This document shows positions 35,310-44,460 of a stretch of 64,000 nucleotides of DNA, in pieces. Each line of letters begins with the position of its first letter. The first letter of the stretch is position 1. Position numbers and translations under genes: made by a program. The stretch is from Desulfoprunum benzoelyticum (lineage in GTDB: Bacteria; Desulfobacterota; Desulfobulbia; Desulfobulbales; Desulfocapsaceae), in assembly GCF_014201505.1 (NCBI RefSeq), contig NZ_JACHEO010000010.1:10924-74923 (forward strand), given 5' to 3'. The notes beneath the pieces were generated by a model. The model ran no database searches. It was not told where the DNA came from and saw only the letters and a list, made by a program, of their open reading frames with translations.

Positions 35310-37337
35310 TCAGCCGCCGATCAGGCACTTGCTGATCTTGCCCCAGTCGGCGGCGGAGACCCATTTGAATTTTTCCTGAAACAGTTTGTCACTGGCATAC
35401 AGCTTCCCGTTTCGCTGCCGTTCGAGGTACTTCCGATACTGGCCCGGTCCGCCGTTGTACATGGCATAGACGAGGTGGGCGATGGTCTCGTTGTCCGGTT
35501 TCTTCTGCCCTTTCCGCTCCCGCAAGGCATAATCTTTCAGGTACAGGGTGGCGATCTCGCAGCCGGCGGCGGCATTGTAGCGGATATCCCAGCGCAGCCG
35601 TTCGAGGTCGTACACCCCGCGCCAGACCCGGGTGTTGACCTGCATCAGGCCGACCGAGCTGTTGTTGTACGATAACAGGTAGGTCAGCTTGTCATCGCGG
35701 ACCACGAACTGACGGAAGCAGCTCTCCTGCCACGCTATGGCCGGTATCATCAGGCGGTAGGTCGAGCGGAAGGCGGGGGGGACCTTTTTCTCCCGGGCGG
35801 TTGTCTGGGCCTGGGCCTTGAGCAGGTTCACGACCTTCCGCACAATGTTGTCGACGTTGCCCCTCGTAACGGTCCATTTGCGCAACTCTTCGAGGTTGCG
35901 GCCCTCGGCCGCATGGAGCGGGGCGCAGAGGAAGTCGAAGAGACTCGAGGTCGGCTCCGGTGGTGGTGCCAATGACGGTTCAGCCGGCAGTTCCAAAGGC
36001 AGTTCCAAAGGCAGTTCCGAATGCGGTTCCAAAGGAGGTTCCAAAGGGGGTGCCTGGGGCGGTTGCGAGGACGGTTCCGGTGGCGGTGTGAGGGGCAGGT
36101 CCTGCTCCAGAAATTTCCCCTCCGGCGGCACTTCATCCTCCGCTGCGGCCGGGGCCTGCACCGGTTCCGGGGTGACCTCGAACAGACGCTGGAGGTTGGG
36201 GTTGATCCCGGAACCGTAGCGGAGGATCGCAGGATCGCTGCTGAGCATCCGGGCCAGCCGGATCATGCCGTTGCGGCTGACCTCGATGCCGAAGGTCGGT
36301 CCGAGGCCGTCGAGAATCGTCAGGGCGTCGGCGGCGGTGAAAAAGGAGAGATAGCCGATTCTCTGGGGTGAAGAGTCGGCGGTGATATGGTTGCGGAAGA
36401 TCGGGGCCAGCTGTTTCCAGGCACTGGCGAACTGGACCCGGACGAAATCGTGGGTGACGGAGTTGCTGCCGATGCTGTCAAGGAAGGAGTACCGGGTTTC
36501 GAGGAGAACGTCCATCAAGGTCTGGCGTTCCTCCGGGCTGAGGACATCCTTGGCTGTCATTGCTACCATGAAACTGAGCAGGGCATCCCAGTTTTCCCAG
36601 ACCGCAACGACCTCCTCCAGTTCCTTGCCGCTCAGGGTCTCGGTGATACGGGCATCTTCGGGTCGGTAGATTTCCTTGACATCGGCGAGGATGTCGAGCT
36701 TGATCGCCTCCGGGGTGATCTGCGGTTCGCCGGCGCGCAGGCTGTCGAGCATCGTCTGCGTCTGCTGCCGCACATGCTGCGGAAACATCGGGAAGAGAAA
36801 TTCCTTGAGATTGTTGACCGGCGGCGCCAGGTCGATGGTGATTGAATTGAGGTACGTGAAGACCCGGGATTCGATGAGCTGCCAGAGGATGCCGCCGAGC
36901 TGAATCGGCTGATGGTTGCGGTCAAAGAGACCGGAACGGGAAGTGCGGAAGGAAAGCTGCCAGGTCCGGCTGTTGATGGCCGGCTGCTGGTAGAGGACGA
37001 GGAAGCCTTTCCACGCCAGCGGCATCAGGCACTCACGGCCGAGCGGCGTGCCGGCGTGGGCCGTTATTTCGATTTCAAGGCGGACGAAGCCCTTCTCCTC
37101 CATGATCCGGGGGTGGGAGAGGGCAAGGTAGAGGCAGCCACTGCCCTCGTCGACCAGCACCACCGATTCGTTTCGTTCCCTGAAGGCCTTGTTGATCATG
37201 AGATTCTGCAGCAGGGGATAATCGAGGGTGATTGGGAGCCTGACGATTTCGGCGGCGACCGGGCGGTTGCCGGCAAAGATGGACAGCAGGACGGCGAGCA
37301 GAAAGACAACGGGCAGATTCCGAATGTGACGGGGCAC
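35310..37337 (-). CDS. Periplasmic lytic transglycosylase-like protein with large N-terminal region
   Basis: 675 aa. Signal peptide (MPRHIRNLPVVFLLAVLLSIFAGNRPVAAE), about 370 residues of unknown fold, a Pro/Glu/Leu-rich linker (about 405-470), and a C-terminal SLT domain (about 510-660) with the catalytic glutamate in IPAIAWQESCFRQF and the motifs SVGLMQVNTRVW and AMYNGGPGQYRKYL. It probably cleaves peptidoglycan without hydrolysis. The linker is encoded by five 12-bp tandem units. The N-terminal region is not recognised. Confidence 0.82.
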   Translation of the reverse strand: MPRHIRNLPVVFLLAVLLSIFAGNRPVAAEIVRLPITLDYPLLQNLMINKAFRERNESVVLVDEGSGCLYLALSHPRIMEEKGFVRLEIEITAHAGTPLGRECLMPLAWKGFLVLYQQPAINSRTWQLSFRTSRSGLFDRNHQPIQLGGILWQLIESRVFTYLNSITIDLAPPVNNLKEFLFPMFPQHVRQQTQTMLDSLRAGEPQITPEAIKLDILADVKEIYRPEDARITETLSGKELEEVVAVWENWDALLSFMVAMTAKDVLSPEERQTLMDVLLETRYSFLDSIGSNSVTHDFVRVQFASAWKQLAPIFRNHITADSSPQRIGYLSFFTAADALTILDGLGPTFGIEVSRNGMIRLARMLSSDPAILRYGSGINPNLQRLFEVTPEPVQAPAAAEDEVPPEGKFLEQDLPLTPPPEPSSQPPQAPPLEPPLEPHSELPLELPLELPAEPSLAPPPEPTSSLFDFLCAPLHAAEGRNLEELRKWTVTRGNVDNIVRKVVNLLKAQAQTTAREKKVPPAFRSTYRLMIPAIAWQESCFRQFVVRDDKLTYLLSYNNSSVGLMQVNTRVWRGVYDLERLRWDIRYNAAAGCEIATLYLKDYALRERKGQKKPDNETIAHLVYAMYNGGPGQYRKYLERQRNGKLYASDKLFQEKFKWVSAADWGKISKCLIGG
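35986..36045 (-). repeat. 12-bp tandem repeat encoding Pro/Leu/Glu linker
   Basis: Five consecutive 12-bp units; the first two are identical (GGCAGTTCCAAA on the plus strand) and the others differ at one to three bases. They encode repeated PLEL/PPLE-type tetrapeptides in the linker of the transglycosylase. Unit number may vary between strains by slippage, always in frame. Confidence 0.85.
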
Positions 37338-37488
37338 GGGGAGCTCTCCTCGGGATGGTGGGTGTGTCTGATCTCGAAGTGATAAAGAAAGACGGTCCCG
37401 ATGTCAATTGGATTTATCGAAAAACATCGGAAAGACAAGATGTTTGGCGGTGGTCCGCGGTTCCGTGGGGAATTGGCGGTCTCCTTCC

Positions 37489-37516
37489 TTGCTTTATTGA
37501 CCTGCTTTGCTATGCT
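37489..37516 (+). promoter_or_regulatory. Sigma-70 promoter candidate for ferredoxin-AOR operon
   Basis: TTGCTT (37489-37494), 16-bp spacer, TATGCT (37511-37516), about 90 bp before the ferredoxin ATG. Confidence 0.35.
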
Positions 37517-37607
37517 GAGCGACGAGTTGGATACGTCGTGCAGCAGCATTTGCGGCGAACATCTTCAGAAAATAGTGGCGGCGAGCGCTTCGCCCCCGGG
37601 AACCATC

Positions 37608-38030
37608 ATGAAACAGCTTGCGGCTCCACGTATTGACCAGTGTATTGGTTGCCATTCCTGCGCCATTGCCTGCGCCAGGCTGATCCATCAGCGTCTCTCC
37701 TGGAGTTCCGCGGGGATACGGATTCATACCGCCGGCGGCCTGTCGACCGGTTTCATGGCGGTGCACTGCCTGGCCTGCGATCCCGCCCCGTGCGTGGCCG
37801 CCTGCCCGACCGGGGCCTTCAGCCAGCGCCTTGGGGGCGGGGTGGTGGTCCGCAAGAAGCTCTGCCTCCAGTGCGGCCAATGCGTTGAGGCCTGTCCGGT
37901 GGATGCGGTCTCCGTCAATCGGTGGGGGGAGGTCTTCGTCTGCATCCATTGCGGCCGTTGTGTCGAGTTCTGCCCACAGGACTGCCTGGAACTGGCGGAG
38001 TTCGGCGACAGCATGGAGGTGCGGCGATGA
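37608..38030 (+). CDS. Four-cluster [4Fe-4S] ferredoxin-type electron-transfer protein
   Basis: 140 aa with 16 cysteines in four sets (CIGCHSCAIAC, CLACDPAPCVAACP, CLQCGQCVEACP, CIHCGRCVEFCP), enough for four [4Fe-4S] clusters, like the HycB/YdhY family. The ATG was chosen because cluster-binding homology starts at MKQLAAPRIDQC; an upstream open frame has hydrophobic but unrelated sequence. No signal peptide on this start, so it should be cytoplasmic. The stop overlaps the start of the aldehyde:ferredoxin oxidoreductase gene (ATGA); it is probably that enzyme's electron partner. Confidence 0.88.
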   Translation: MKQLAAPRIDQCIGCHSCAIACARLIHQRLSWSSAGIRIHTAGGLSTGFMAVHCLACDPAPCVAACPTGAFSQRLGGGVVVRKKLCLQCGQCVEACPVDAVSVNRWGEVFVCIHCGRCVEFCPQDCLELAEFGDSMEVRR

Positions 38031-39808
38031 TCCGGGAAGAATTCAGGGTGCTCTGTGTCGATCTGGGAACAGGAAAAGGGTCAATAAAGCTGCTCGACGG
38101 CCGCAATCTGGTGGCCGGCGGCAGCGGCCTGGCGGCCCTGCTCTATGATCGCTTCGCCAACAATGACCTGTCCTGGGATGATGCGGCACAGCCGCTGATC
38201 TTTGCCATCGGACCGCTGACGGGCTGTTTCCCGTTGATGAGCAAGACCGTCTGCGCCTTCAGATCGGCGTATCATCACCAGTATACCGAAAGCCACGCCG
38301 GCGGTCGCTTGGCCCATGCCCTGCGCTTCGCCGATCTCGATGCCCTCGTCATCACCGGCCGGGCGTGGAGGCTGTCGTGTCTGGTGGTGGGCGGCCGGCA
38401 CCTGGAGGTCAGGGATGTCGACTTCATGCGGGGCCTGGAGGCCGATGCCTCCGGCAAGCTGCTGCGGCGGATGTTTGCCAGGGGGCCAGGCCATCGTTCG
38501 ATCCTTCGCATCGGTCCGGCCGGCGAGATCGGCTCGGCAATGGCCTGCATCAACGTCGATTCTTACCGCCATTTCGGCAGAATGGGCGGTGGAGCGGTGA
38601 TGGGGGTGAAGAACCTCAAGGGCATCGTCGTCCAGGGTGACGGCGATTTCGCCGGGCCGGCCGGCAGCGCCTATGCCAAGGTTTTCAAGGAGGTCTACGG
38701 TCAGGCGACCTCCACCGATATGATGCGCAAGTATTACAATCTCGGTACTGCAGCCAACCTGCAGGGCTTGAACGATCTTCAATCCCTGCCCTGGAACAAC
38801 CTGCAGAAGACCTGCGATCCGGCCATCGCCGGCATAACGGGCGAGGCCTTCGCCGACGAGACCCTGCTGCGCAATGGGGCCTGTTCCGGCTGCCCGGTGG
38901 GCTGTATCCATGTCGGCTATGTTCGCGAGAAAACGCTGAAGGATAACCGCTATCACTACCACCAGGTGGCCTATGACTACGAGCCGATCTTCGCGGCCGG
39001 GACCATGTTGGGGGTGACCAGGCCTTTTGACGTCTTGCGGATCCTCGATGTCATGGACAAGGTCTGCCTCGATGCCATGTCCGGCGGCGTGGCGCTGGCC
39101 TGGGCCACGGAGGCAAGCGAGCAGGGTCTGGTCTCGGAGAAGGAGACGGTGGTCCCTCTCAAGTTTGGCGATGCCGCCGCCTACCAGCAGGCCGCCGAAT
39201 ATCTTGGTCGGGGGATCAATGACTTCTACCGCCTTCTCGGCATGGGAACCCTGCGGGCGGCAGCGGCGTACGGCGGCGGCGAATTCGCCTGCGTCCTCGG
39301 CCAGGAGATGGCCGGATACGCCACCGGCGAGCTGTTCTTCGCCGCCCAGACCCTCGGTTTTCGCCACTCGCATCTCGATACCGGGGCCTACAGCTACGAC
39401 CAGAAGAACGCTCGTCGCGATGTCGAGCCGGCTGTCGACTTTCTGATTGCCGACGAGCCTGGAAGGGTCTTTCTCACCTCGATGGTGGCGTGCCTCTTTG
39501 CCCGCTCGGTTTATACCGACACCAGGCTGGCGGAGTGTCTCGCGGCTGTCGGCTTCGACACCCTGGCCGGGTCGATCCCCGAGGTCGCCGCTTATGTCCG
39601 CCGCCTGCGCTGGCAGGCCCGCATCGCCACCGGCTTCGATCCTGATGCCCTGACGATCCCCAAACGGTTCTATGATGTCAGGACCTGGAAAGGACCGGTG
39701 AGCAGGGAGTATCTCGATGTCCTGAAACAGGAGTACGGCCGGCGGATCATGGAGCTGGCGGCGGCCGGGTCGGGGGCGGACGGGCCCCGGTCAAACGAGG
39801 GAAGCTGA
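38027..39808 (+). CDS. Aldehyde:ferredoxin oxidoreductase family tungsten/molybdenum enzyme
   Basis: 593 aa. N-terminal AOR domain with GPLTGCFPLMSKTVCAFRS and ESHAGGRLAHALRFADLDALVITGRA, and the [4Fe-4S]/pterin cysteine cluster CSGCPVGC near residue 285; the fourth ligand is probably in VACLFARSVY near residue 490. The family oxidises aldehydes to acids using a bis-pterin tungsten cofactor, passing electrons to ferredoxin; some relatives (YdhV, BamB) have other substrates. Coupled to a four-cluster ferredoxin, so it likely works as a two-subunit complex. Confidence 0.88.
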   Translation: MIREEFRVLCVDLGTGKGSIKLLDGRNLVAGGSGLAALLYDRFANNDLSWDDAAQPLIFAIGPLTGCFPLMSKTVCAFRSAYHHQYTESHAGGRLAHALRFADLDALVITGRAWRLSCLVVGGRHLEVRDVDFMRGLEADASGKLLRRMFARGPGHRSILRIGPAGEIGSAMACINVDSYRHFGRMGGGAVMGVKNLKGIVVQGDGDFAGPAGSAYAKVFKEVYGQATSTDMMRKYYNLGTAANLQGLNDLQSLPWNNLQKTCDPAIAGITGEAFADETLLRNGACSGCPVGCIHVGYVREKTLKDNRYHYHQVAYDYEPIFAAGTMLGVTRPFDVLRILDVMDKVCLDAMSGGVALAWATEASEQGLVSEKETVVPLKFGDAAAYQQAAEYLGRGINDFYRLLGMGTLRAAAAYGGGEFACVLGQEMAGYATGELFFAAQTLGFRHSHLDTGAYSYDQKNARRDVEPAVDFLIADEPGRVFLTSMVACLFARSVYTDTRLAECLAAVGFDTLAGSIPEVAAYVRRLRWQARIATGFDPDALTIPKRFYDVRTWKGPVSREYLDVLKQEYGRRIMELAAAGSGADGPRSNEGS

Positions 39809-39836
39809 AGGACGGCGGATGCAGCGAGAGCGACGG

Positions 39837-39882
39837 CGGCTGGTCGGCGGGCAATCGAAGATTCCCCGCCGATAGCCAGCCG
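39837..39882. terminator. Bidirectional hairpin between AOR and malate dehydrogenase
   Basis: CGGCTGGTCGGCGGG (39837-39851) pairs, with one or two bulges, with CCCCGCCGATAGCCAGCCG (39864-39882). No T-run on either strand; position between convergent genes suggests termination. Confidence 0.4.
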
Positions 39883-39893
39883 CGCCGGGATCG

Positions 39894-40871
39894 TTACAGC
39901 AGATGGGCGATGGCGTCGCGCTCCGAGACCAGTTCCTGCTCGGTGGCGGTCATCATGCCGCGGGCGAAGTCGCTGACGGCAAGCCCCTTGATCTCCTGCC
40001 ACTCCCCGTTCTCACAGGTGATCGGCAACGCGTACATGATGTCCTCGTCGATGCCGTAGGAGTTGCCGGCGCTGTAGACGCCCATGCTGACCCACTGGCC
40101 GCTGCTGCCCAGGGCCCAGCTGCGCATGTGGTCGATCGCCGCCGAGGCGGCCGAGGCGGCGCTGGAGGCGCCGCGGGCCTTGATGATGGCGGCGCCGCGC
40201 TGCTGCACGACGGGGATGAACTCCTTGACGTACCAGTCGTTGTCGACCAGGTCGACCACCGGTTTGCCGTCGACGGTGGCATGGCTGATGTCCGGGAACT
40301 GGGTGGCCGAATGGTTGCCCCAGACGACCATCTTCTCGACCTTGGTGCAGTGGCTGCCGACCTTGGCGGCGATCTGCGACAGCGACCGGTTGTGGTCGAG
40401 GCGCATCATCGAGGTGATGTTGCGGGGATTGAGATCCGGGGCGTTCTTCAGGGTGATCAGGGCGTTGGTGTTGGCCGGGTTGCCGACGATCAGGACCTTG
40501 ATATTGCGGTTGGCGTGGGCGTTCATGGCCTTGCCCTGGACGGAAAAGATCGCGGCGTTGGCCTGGAGCAGGTCGGACCGTTCCATGCCCGGACCGCGGG
40601 GACGGGCCCCGACCAGAATGGCGAAGTCGGCGTCCTTGAAGGCGACGTTCGGATCGTCGGTGGCGACGATGCCGGCGACCAGCGGAAAGGCGCAGTCGTT
40701 GAGTTCCATCACGACGCCGTTGAGGGCGCCCATCGCCGGGGTGATTTCAAGAAGCTGCAGGACCACCGGCTGGTCGGGGCCAAGCATGTCGCCGGCGGCG
40801 ATGCGGAAGATGAGGGAATAGCTGATCTGGCCGGCGGCGCCGGTTATGGCCACGCGTACTGGGGATTTCAT
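39894..40871 (-). CDS. mdh: Malate dehydrogenase
   Basis: 325 aa of the cytosolic (type 2) malate dehydrogenase group. NAD-binding [23 protein letters not shown], substrate arginines in [24 protein letters not shown], and the catalytic histidine in [13 protein letters not shown]. It interconverts malate and oxaloacetate, feeding citrate synthase. The ATG at 40871 has GGAGG five bases upstream and is preferred to one 12 bases earlier. Monocistronic. Confidence 0.96.
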   Translation of the reverse strand: MKSPVRVAITGAAGQISYSLIFRIAAGDMLGPDQPVVLQLLEITPAMGALNGVVMELNDCAFPLVAGIVATDDPNVAFKDADFAILVGARPRGPGMERSDLLQANAAIFSVQGKAMNAHANRNIKVLIVGNPANTNALITLKNAPDLNPRNITSMMRLDHNRSLSQIAAKVGSHCTKVEKMVVWGNHSATQFPDISHATVDGKPVVDLVDNDWYVKEFIPVVQQRGAAIIKARGASSAASAASAAIDHMRSWALGSSGQWVSMGVYSAGNSYGIDEDIMYALPITCENGEWQEIKGLAVSDFARGMMTATEQELVSERDAIAHLL

Positions 40872-41183
40872 CGAGTCCTCCATGTGATTTAGGGTTGTTG
40901 AATAATGATGTTACACCGGTTGCCCGTCCATATCCAGGATTCCTGTGAATCGAGATGTCAGTGTTCGCAGGCAATGGCGGTAAGATACCATAGAGATGAA
41001 AATGAATAAAGAGGCAAGAAGGCGAACATCCGTTATCATCAGCGGTCAGGTTGGGCGGTCGTGTGAAACTGCTTGTCGTGCCGCAGGTTGTGGGATAGTC
41101 TGTCGCAGACGAAGAGGACGCCGGCAGCCCTGGGGCATTGGTCCGGCGTTGTGGTGAACCGACGAACATGAGGTGGAAGTGCA
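40872..41183. other. Divergent spacer between malate dehydrogenase and a lipoprotein gene
   Basis: 312 bp. AT-richer at 40975-41035. No confident promoter, palindrome or gene; a short frame on each strand lacks a ribosome site. Confidence 0.45.
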
Positions 41184-41516
41184 ATGAAATATTTCTGTGT
41201 CATCGCCGTGGTGCTCCTGGGCTGCGCCGCCTGCACCCAGGAAACCCAGAACAAGTTCGGCCGGGCCGTCCAGAACTGGACCGGGACGGACGGGGTGCTC
41301 GAGGTCTATGCCGGTGACAAACTGGTCAAACGCTTTCTGAAGATCGACAAGCTGTCGACGGCAGCCGCCACCGACGGCAAGGGCGAGAGGCCGTACCGCT
41401 TCGGCTACGGCATCCTCGACGACAATCTCAACGGGGCGGTGGACCCTGGTGAAAAGAAGGTCTATTTCGAGTTCAGCGACTATTCGACGTCCTATATCTT
41501 TTTCGAGAAACCATAG
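41184..41516 (+). CDS. Small lipoprotein of unknown function
   Basis: 110 aa. The lipobox-like VVLLGCAAC at residues 9-17 (C14 or C17 lipidated) indicates membrane anchoring. The rest (DGVLEVYAGDKLVKRFLKIDKLSTA...RFGYGILDDNLNGAVDPGEKKVYFEF) looks like a small beta-rich domain. Not recognised. It lies 26 bp before apbE and is probably in the same operon. Confidence 0.65.
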   Translation: MKYFCVIAVVLLGCAACTQETQNKFGRAVQNWTGTDGVLEVYAGDKLVKRFLKIDKLSTAAATDGKGERPYRFGYGILDDNLNGAVDPGEKKVYFEFSDYSTSYIFFEKP

Positions 41517-41541
41517 CGACGGGACCGATCTCCGCCCGGCT

Positions 41542-42588
41542 ATGGCCCCGGTTGCAACAATGGCGCGCAATACCCTCCTCCGTACTCTGATCATCGTTGT
41601 CGTTGGCCTCCTGCTGCTTGCCCTCCTCCTTTATGGCGGCCAGCGCAAGCGCCTGTTCCGCGAGAGCCGGACATCGCTCTACACCCTGGTGACGATCACG
41701 GTCGTGACGCGCTCGGAGACCAGGGCCAGGGAGGCGATCGATGCCGCCTACCGCGAACTCGAGCGGGTCGGCAAGCTTCTCAATTTCTATGCGCCGGACA
41801 GTGAACTGAGCCGGATCAACAGGAACGCCGGGGTTGCGGCGGTGAAGGTCTCGGCAGAAACCCTTGCCGTCATCGAGAAGGCGGTCCATGCCGCCGAGGC
41901 GACAAAGGGCGGCTTCGACGTGACGGTCGGCCCCCTGGTCCGGCTCTGGGATTTCAAGGAAAAGAAGATCCCCTCGCGGGAGGCGATCGCCGCGGCCATG
42001 GATCTGGTCGGCTACCGCCATATCGTCGTCGACCCCGGAGCCTCCACCGTCTACCTCGACAAACAGGGGGTGCAGATCGATTTGGGCGGGATCATCAAAG
42101 GCTATGCCGCCGATCGGGCTGCCGCCGTCCTGCGGGACCACGGGATCGACGACGGGATCGTCGCCGTCGCCGGCGATATCCGGCTCTTCGGGCGGCAGCC
42201 GGACGGCCGGCCATGGCATATCGGCATCCAGCACCCGCGAGCGGCCGACGATGACACCGCCCTGCTGGCAACGGTGCATCTGGACGATGGGGCGATTTCA
42301 ACCTCGGGTGATTATCAGCGCTACTTTTTTGCCGACGGCGTCCGCTATCACCATCTCCTCAACCCGACAACCGGATACCCGCAGGATCTGTGCCGCAGCG
42401 TCACGGTCATCGCCCCGTCGGCGGCCGCCACCGATGCCTTCGCCACCGGGATCTTCATCATGGGGCCGCAGCAGGGCATCGCCGCCCTGGAGCGGCTCGG
42501 CATGGACGGGGTCATCGTCGACAAAGACGGTGAGGTCCTGATGACCAAGGGAATCAGAGATAAGGTGAAACTTCTCGATACCCCATGA
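41542..42588 (+). CDS. apbE: FAD:protein FMN transferase (ApbE family)
   Basis: 348 aa from this ATG; an ATG six codons later (41560) is equally possible, and neither has a clear ribosome site. An N-terminal anchor (TLLRTLIIVVVGLLLLALLLYGG) holds it at the periplasmic face. ApbE signatures: LNFYAPDSELSRINRNAG, GGFDVTVGPLVRLW, VQIDLGGIIKGYAADRAA, AVAGDIRLFG, and STSGDYQRYFFADGVRYHHLLNPTTGYP. It attaches FMN to flavoproteins such as Rnf or Nqr subunits, none of which is in the window. Confidence 0.93.
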   Translation: MAPVATMARNTLLRTLIIVVVGLLLLALLLYGGQRKRLFRESRTSLYTLVTITVVTRSETRAREAIDAAYRELERVGKLLNFYAPDSELSRINRNAGVAAVKVSAETLAVIEKAVHAAEATKGGFDVTVGPLVRLWDFKEKKIPSREAIAAAMDLVGYRHIVVDPGASTVYLDKQGVQIDLGGIIKGYAADRAAAVLRDHGIDDGIVAVAGDIRLFGRQPDGRPWHIGIQHPRAADDDTALLATVHLDDGAISTSGDYQRYFFADGVRYHHLLNPTTGYPQDLCRSVTVIAPSAAATDAFATGIFIMGPQQGIAALERLGMDGVIVDKDGEVLMTKGIRDKVKLLDTP

Positions 42589-42610
42589 AGTTCGAGGGGA
42601 TCTGTGCGTC

Positions 42611-44203
42611 CTACTTCCTGTTGTCTTCCTTCATCAGCTTGTAGTTGATGCTGTCCACCAGAGCCTGCCAGCTCGCCTCCAGGATATTGACCGAAACTCC
42701 GACGGTGCTCCAGCTGCAGACGTGGTCCCGGCTTTCGATCAGGACCCGGACCTTGGCCTCGGTGCCGTGTTCCCCGGTCAGAACCCGGACCTTGTAGTCG
42801 GTCAGGACCATTTCCTCGAGGCAGGGATAGAAGCGGGTCAGGGCCTTGCGCATCGCACAGTCGAGGGCGTTGACCGGGCCGTCGCCCATCGAGGCGGTAT
42901 GGACCTCGTCGCCGCCGACGTACAGACGGATGGTGGCCTCGGTGATCGGGGCCCGTTCCATGTCGACCTTGTGGATGATCACCCGGAAGCTCTCGAACTT
43001 GAAGTAGTTGCGCTGCAGGCCGAGCACCCGGCGCATCAGCAGTTCGAAGCTGGCCTCGGCGGCCTCGTACTGGTAGCCCTGGTTCTCCAGTTCCTTCAGT
43101 TCGCTGGTGATCGTTGCCAGCAGCGGGTCGGAGGCGCTCAGCTTCAGCCCCCACTTCTTGGCCTTGTGGAGGACGTTGGCGTTGCCGGCCTGGTCGGAGA
43201 TCAGGATGCGGCGGATATTGCCGACCTTGTCGGGCTCGATGTGCTCATAGGTCAGCGGGTTGCGCCTGACGGCGCTGACGTGGATGCCGCCCTTGTGGGC
43301 GAAGGCCGACTCGCCGACGTAGGGCTGGTAGCGGTTGTTCGGCAGGTTGGCCAGTTCGTTGACCAGGCGCGAGGTCGTGTAGAGACGGTCGATGTGTTTG
43401 CGCACCTCGCAGGCCAGGCCCATCTTGAAGACGATGGCGGGGATGATCGAGGTCAGGTTGGCGTTGCCGCAGCGCTCGCCGAAGCCGTTGATCGTGCCCT
43501 GGATCTGATCGATGCCGAGGGACACGGCGAGCAGCGAGTTGGCGACGGCCGATTCCGAGTCGTTGTGGGAGTGGATGCCGAGTCTGACCTTGCGGCTGCA
43601 GCCTTCGAGGTACTGCTTGACCCGGTCGATGATCGGCGGCAGCTCGTGCGGCAGGGTGCCGCCGTTGGTGTCGCAGAGGATGATGGTCTCGGCGCCGCCG
43701 TCGATCGCCTTGCCGATGGTCGCCAGGGCGTAGTCGGGATTGTCCTTGAAGCCGTCGAAGAAGTGTTCGGCATCGTAGAACAAGTGTTCGACCTTGGGGC
43801 GGAGGAAGGCCAGCGAGTCCTCGATGATCAGGAGGTTGTCCTCGAGGCCGATATGGAGCGCATCGCGGACGTGGACATCCCAGCTCTTGCCGAAGATCGT
43901 GATGACCGGGGTGCGGGCGTCGAGCAGAGAGAGGAGGTTGGGGTCCTTGTCGGCGGTGTTGCGGAAGTGGCGGGTCGAACCAAAGGCTGCGACCTTGGCG
44001 TGCTTCAGGCTCATCCCCTGGATCTTCTGGAAATATTCGGCCGAGACGGGATTGGCCCCCGGCCAGCCCCCCTCGATGAAATCGATGCCCAATCGGTCGA
44101 GGGCCTGGGTGATCCGGATCTTGTCGTCGACCGAGATGTTGAAATTTTCGGCCTGGGTGCCGTCCCGCAGCGTTGTGTCGTAGATTTCTATTGTTCTGCC
44201 CAT
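42611..44203 (-). CDS. cimA: (R)-citramalate synthase
   Basis: 530 aa. An alpha-isopropylmalate/citramalate synthase fold: IEIYDTTLRDGTQAENFNISVDDKIRI at the N-terminus, catalytic metal ligands in GIHSHNDSESAVANSLLAV, GERCGNANLTSIIPA, and HKGGIHVSAVRRNP, then the C-terminal LeuA-type regulatory domain (about 395-525). It condenses pyruvate and acetyl-CoA for the threonine-independent isoleucine route found in many deltaproteobacteria. The length and the GTQAENFNISV variant favour CimA over LeuA. Divergent from the next gene by 257 bp. Confidence 0.93.
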   Translation of the reverse strand: MGRTIEIYDTTLRDGTQAENFNISVDDKIRITQALDRLGIDFIEGGWPGANPVSAEYFQKIQGMSLKHAKVAAFGSTRHFRNTADKDPNLLSLLDARTPVITIFGKSWDVHVRDALHIGLEDNLLIIEDSLAFLRPKVEHLFYDAEHFFDGFKDNPDYALATIGKAIDGGAETIILCDTNGGTLPHELPPIIDRVKQYLEGCSRKVRLGIHSHNDSESAVANSLLAVSLGIDQIQGTINGFGERCGNANLTSIIPAIVFKMGLACEVRKHIDRLYTTSRLVNELANLPNNRYQPYVGESAFAHKGGIHVSAVRRNPLTYEHIEPDKVGNIRRILISDQAGNANVLHKAKKWGLKLSASDPLLATITSELKELENQGYQYEAAEASFELLMRRVLGLQRNYFKFESFRVIIHKVDMERAPITEATIRLYVGGDEVHTASMGDGPVNALDCAMRKALTRFYPCLEEMVLTDYKVRVLTGEHGTEAKVRVLIESRDHVCSWSTVGVSVNILEASWQALVDSINYKLMKEDNRK

Positions 44204-44460
44204 GACTTCCTCGTTATTCGGTGCTCGTCTCGAAACCTGGCCGCAGGGCGCAGCACGGCCGCTCCCCGCATCGTTTCCGGTTAAGCCAACTATAGTAAGG
44301 AGGATTTGCGGAAAAGCAAACAGTTCTCTCCGCTCCCCGCCATTTCCCGATTTTCAGGCCCCGGACCTGCGGGGCGGGTTGGGTCGGTTGGCAAGGGACG
44401 GAGCGTTGGCGGGCGGTGTGCCGCATCGCCGGCGAGGGGCGGCGATGCGGCGGCGGACGG

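Noticed and set aside
37401-37607. N-terminal hydrophobic extension of the ferredoxin
   Set aside because: It includes a plausible helix, but family homology begins at MKQLAAPRIDQC and a promoter-like sequence lies inside the extension. Kept as an uncertainty only.
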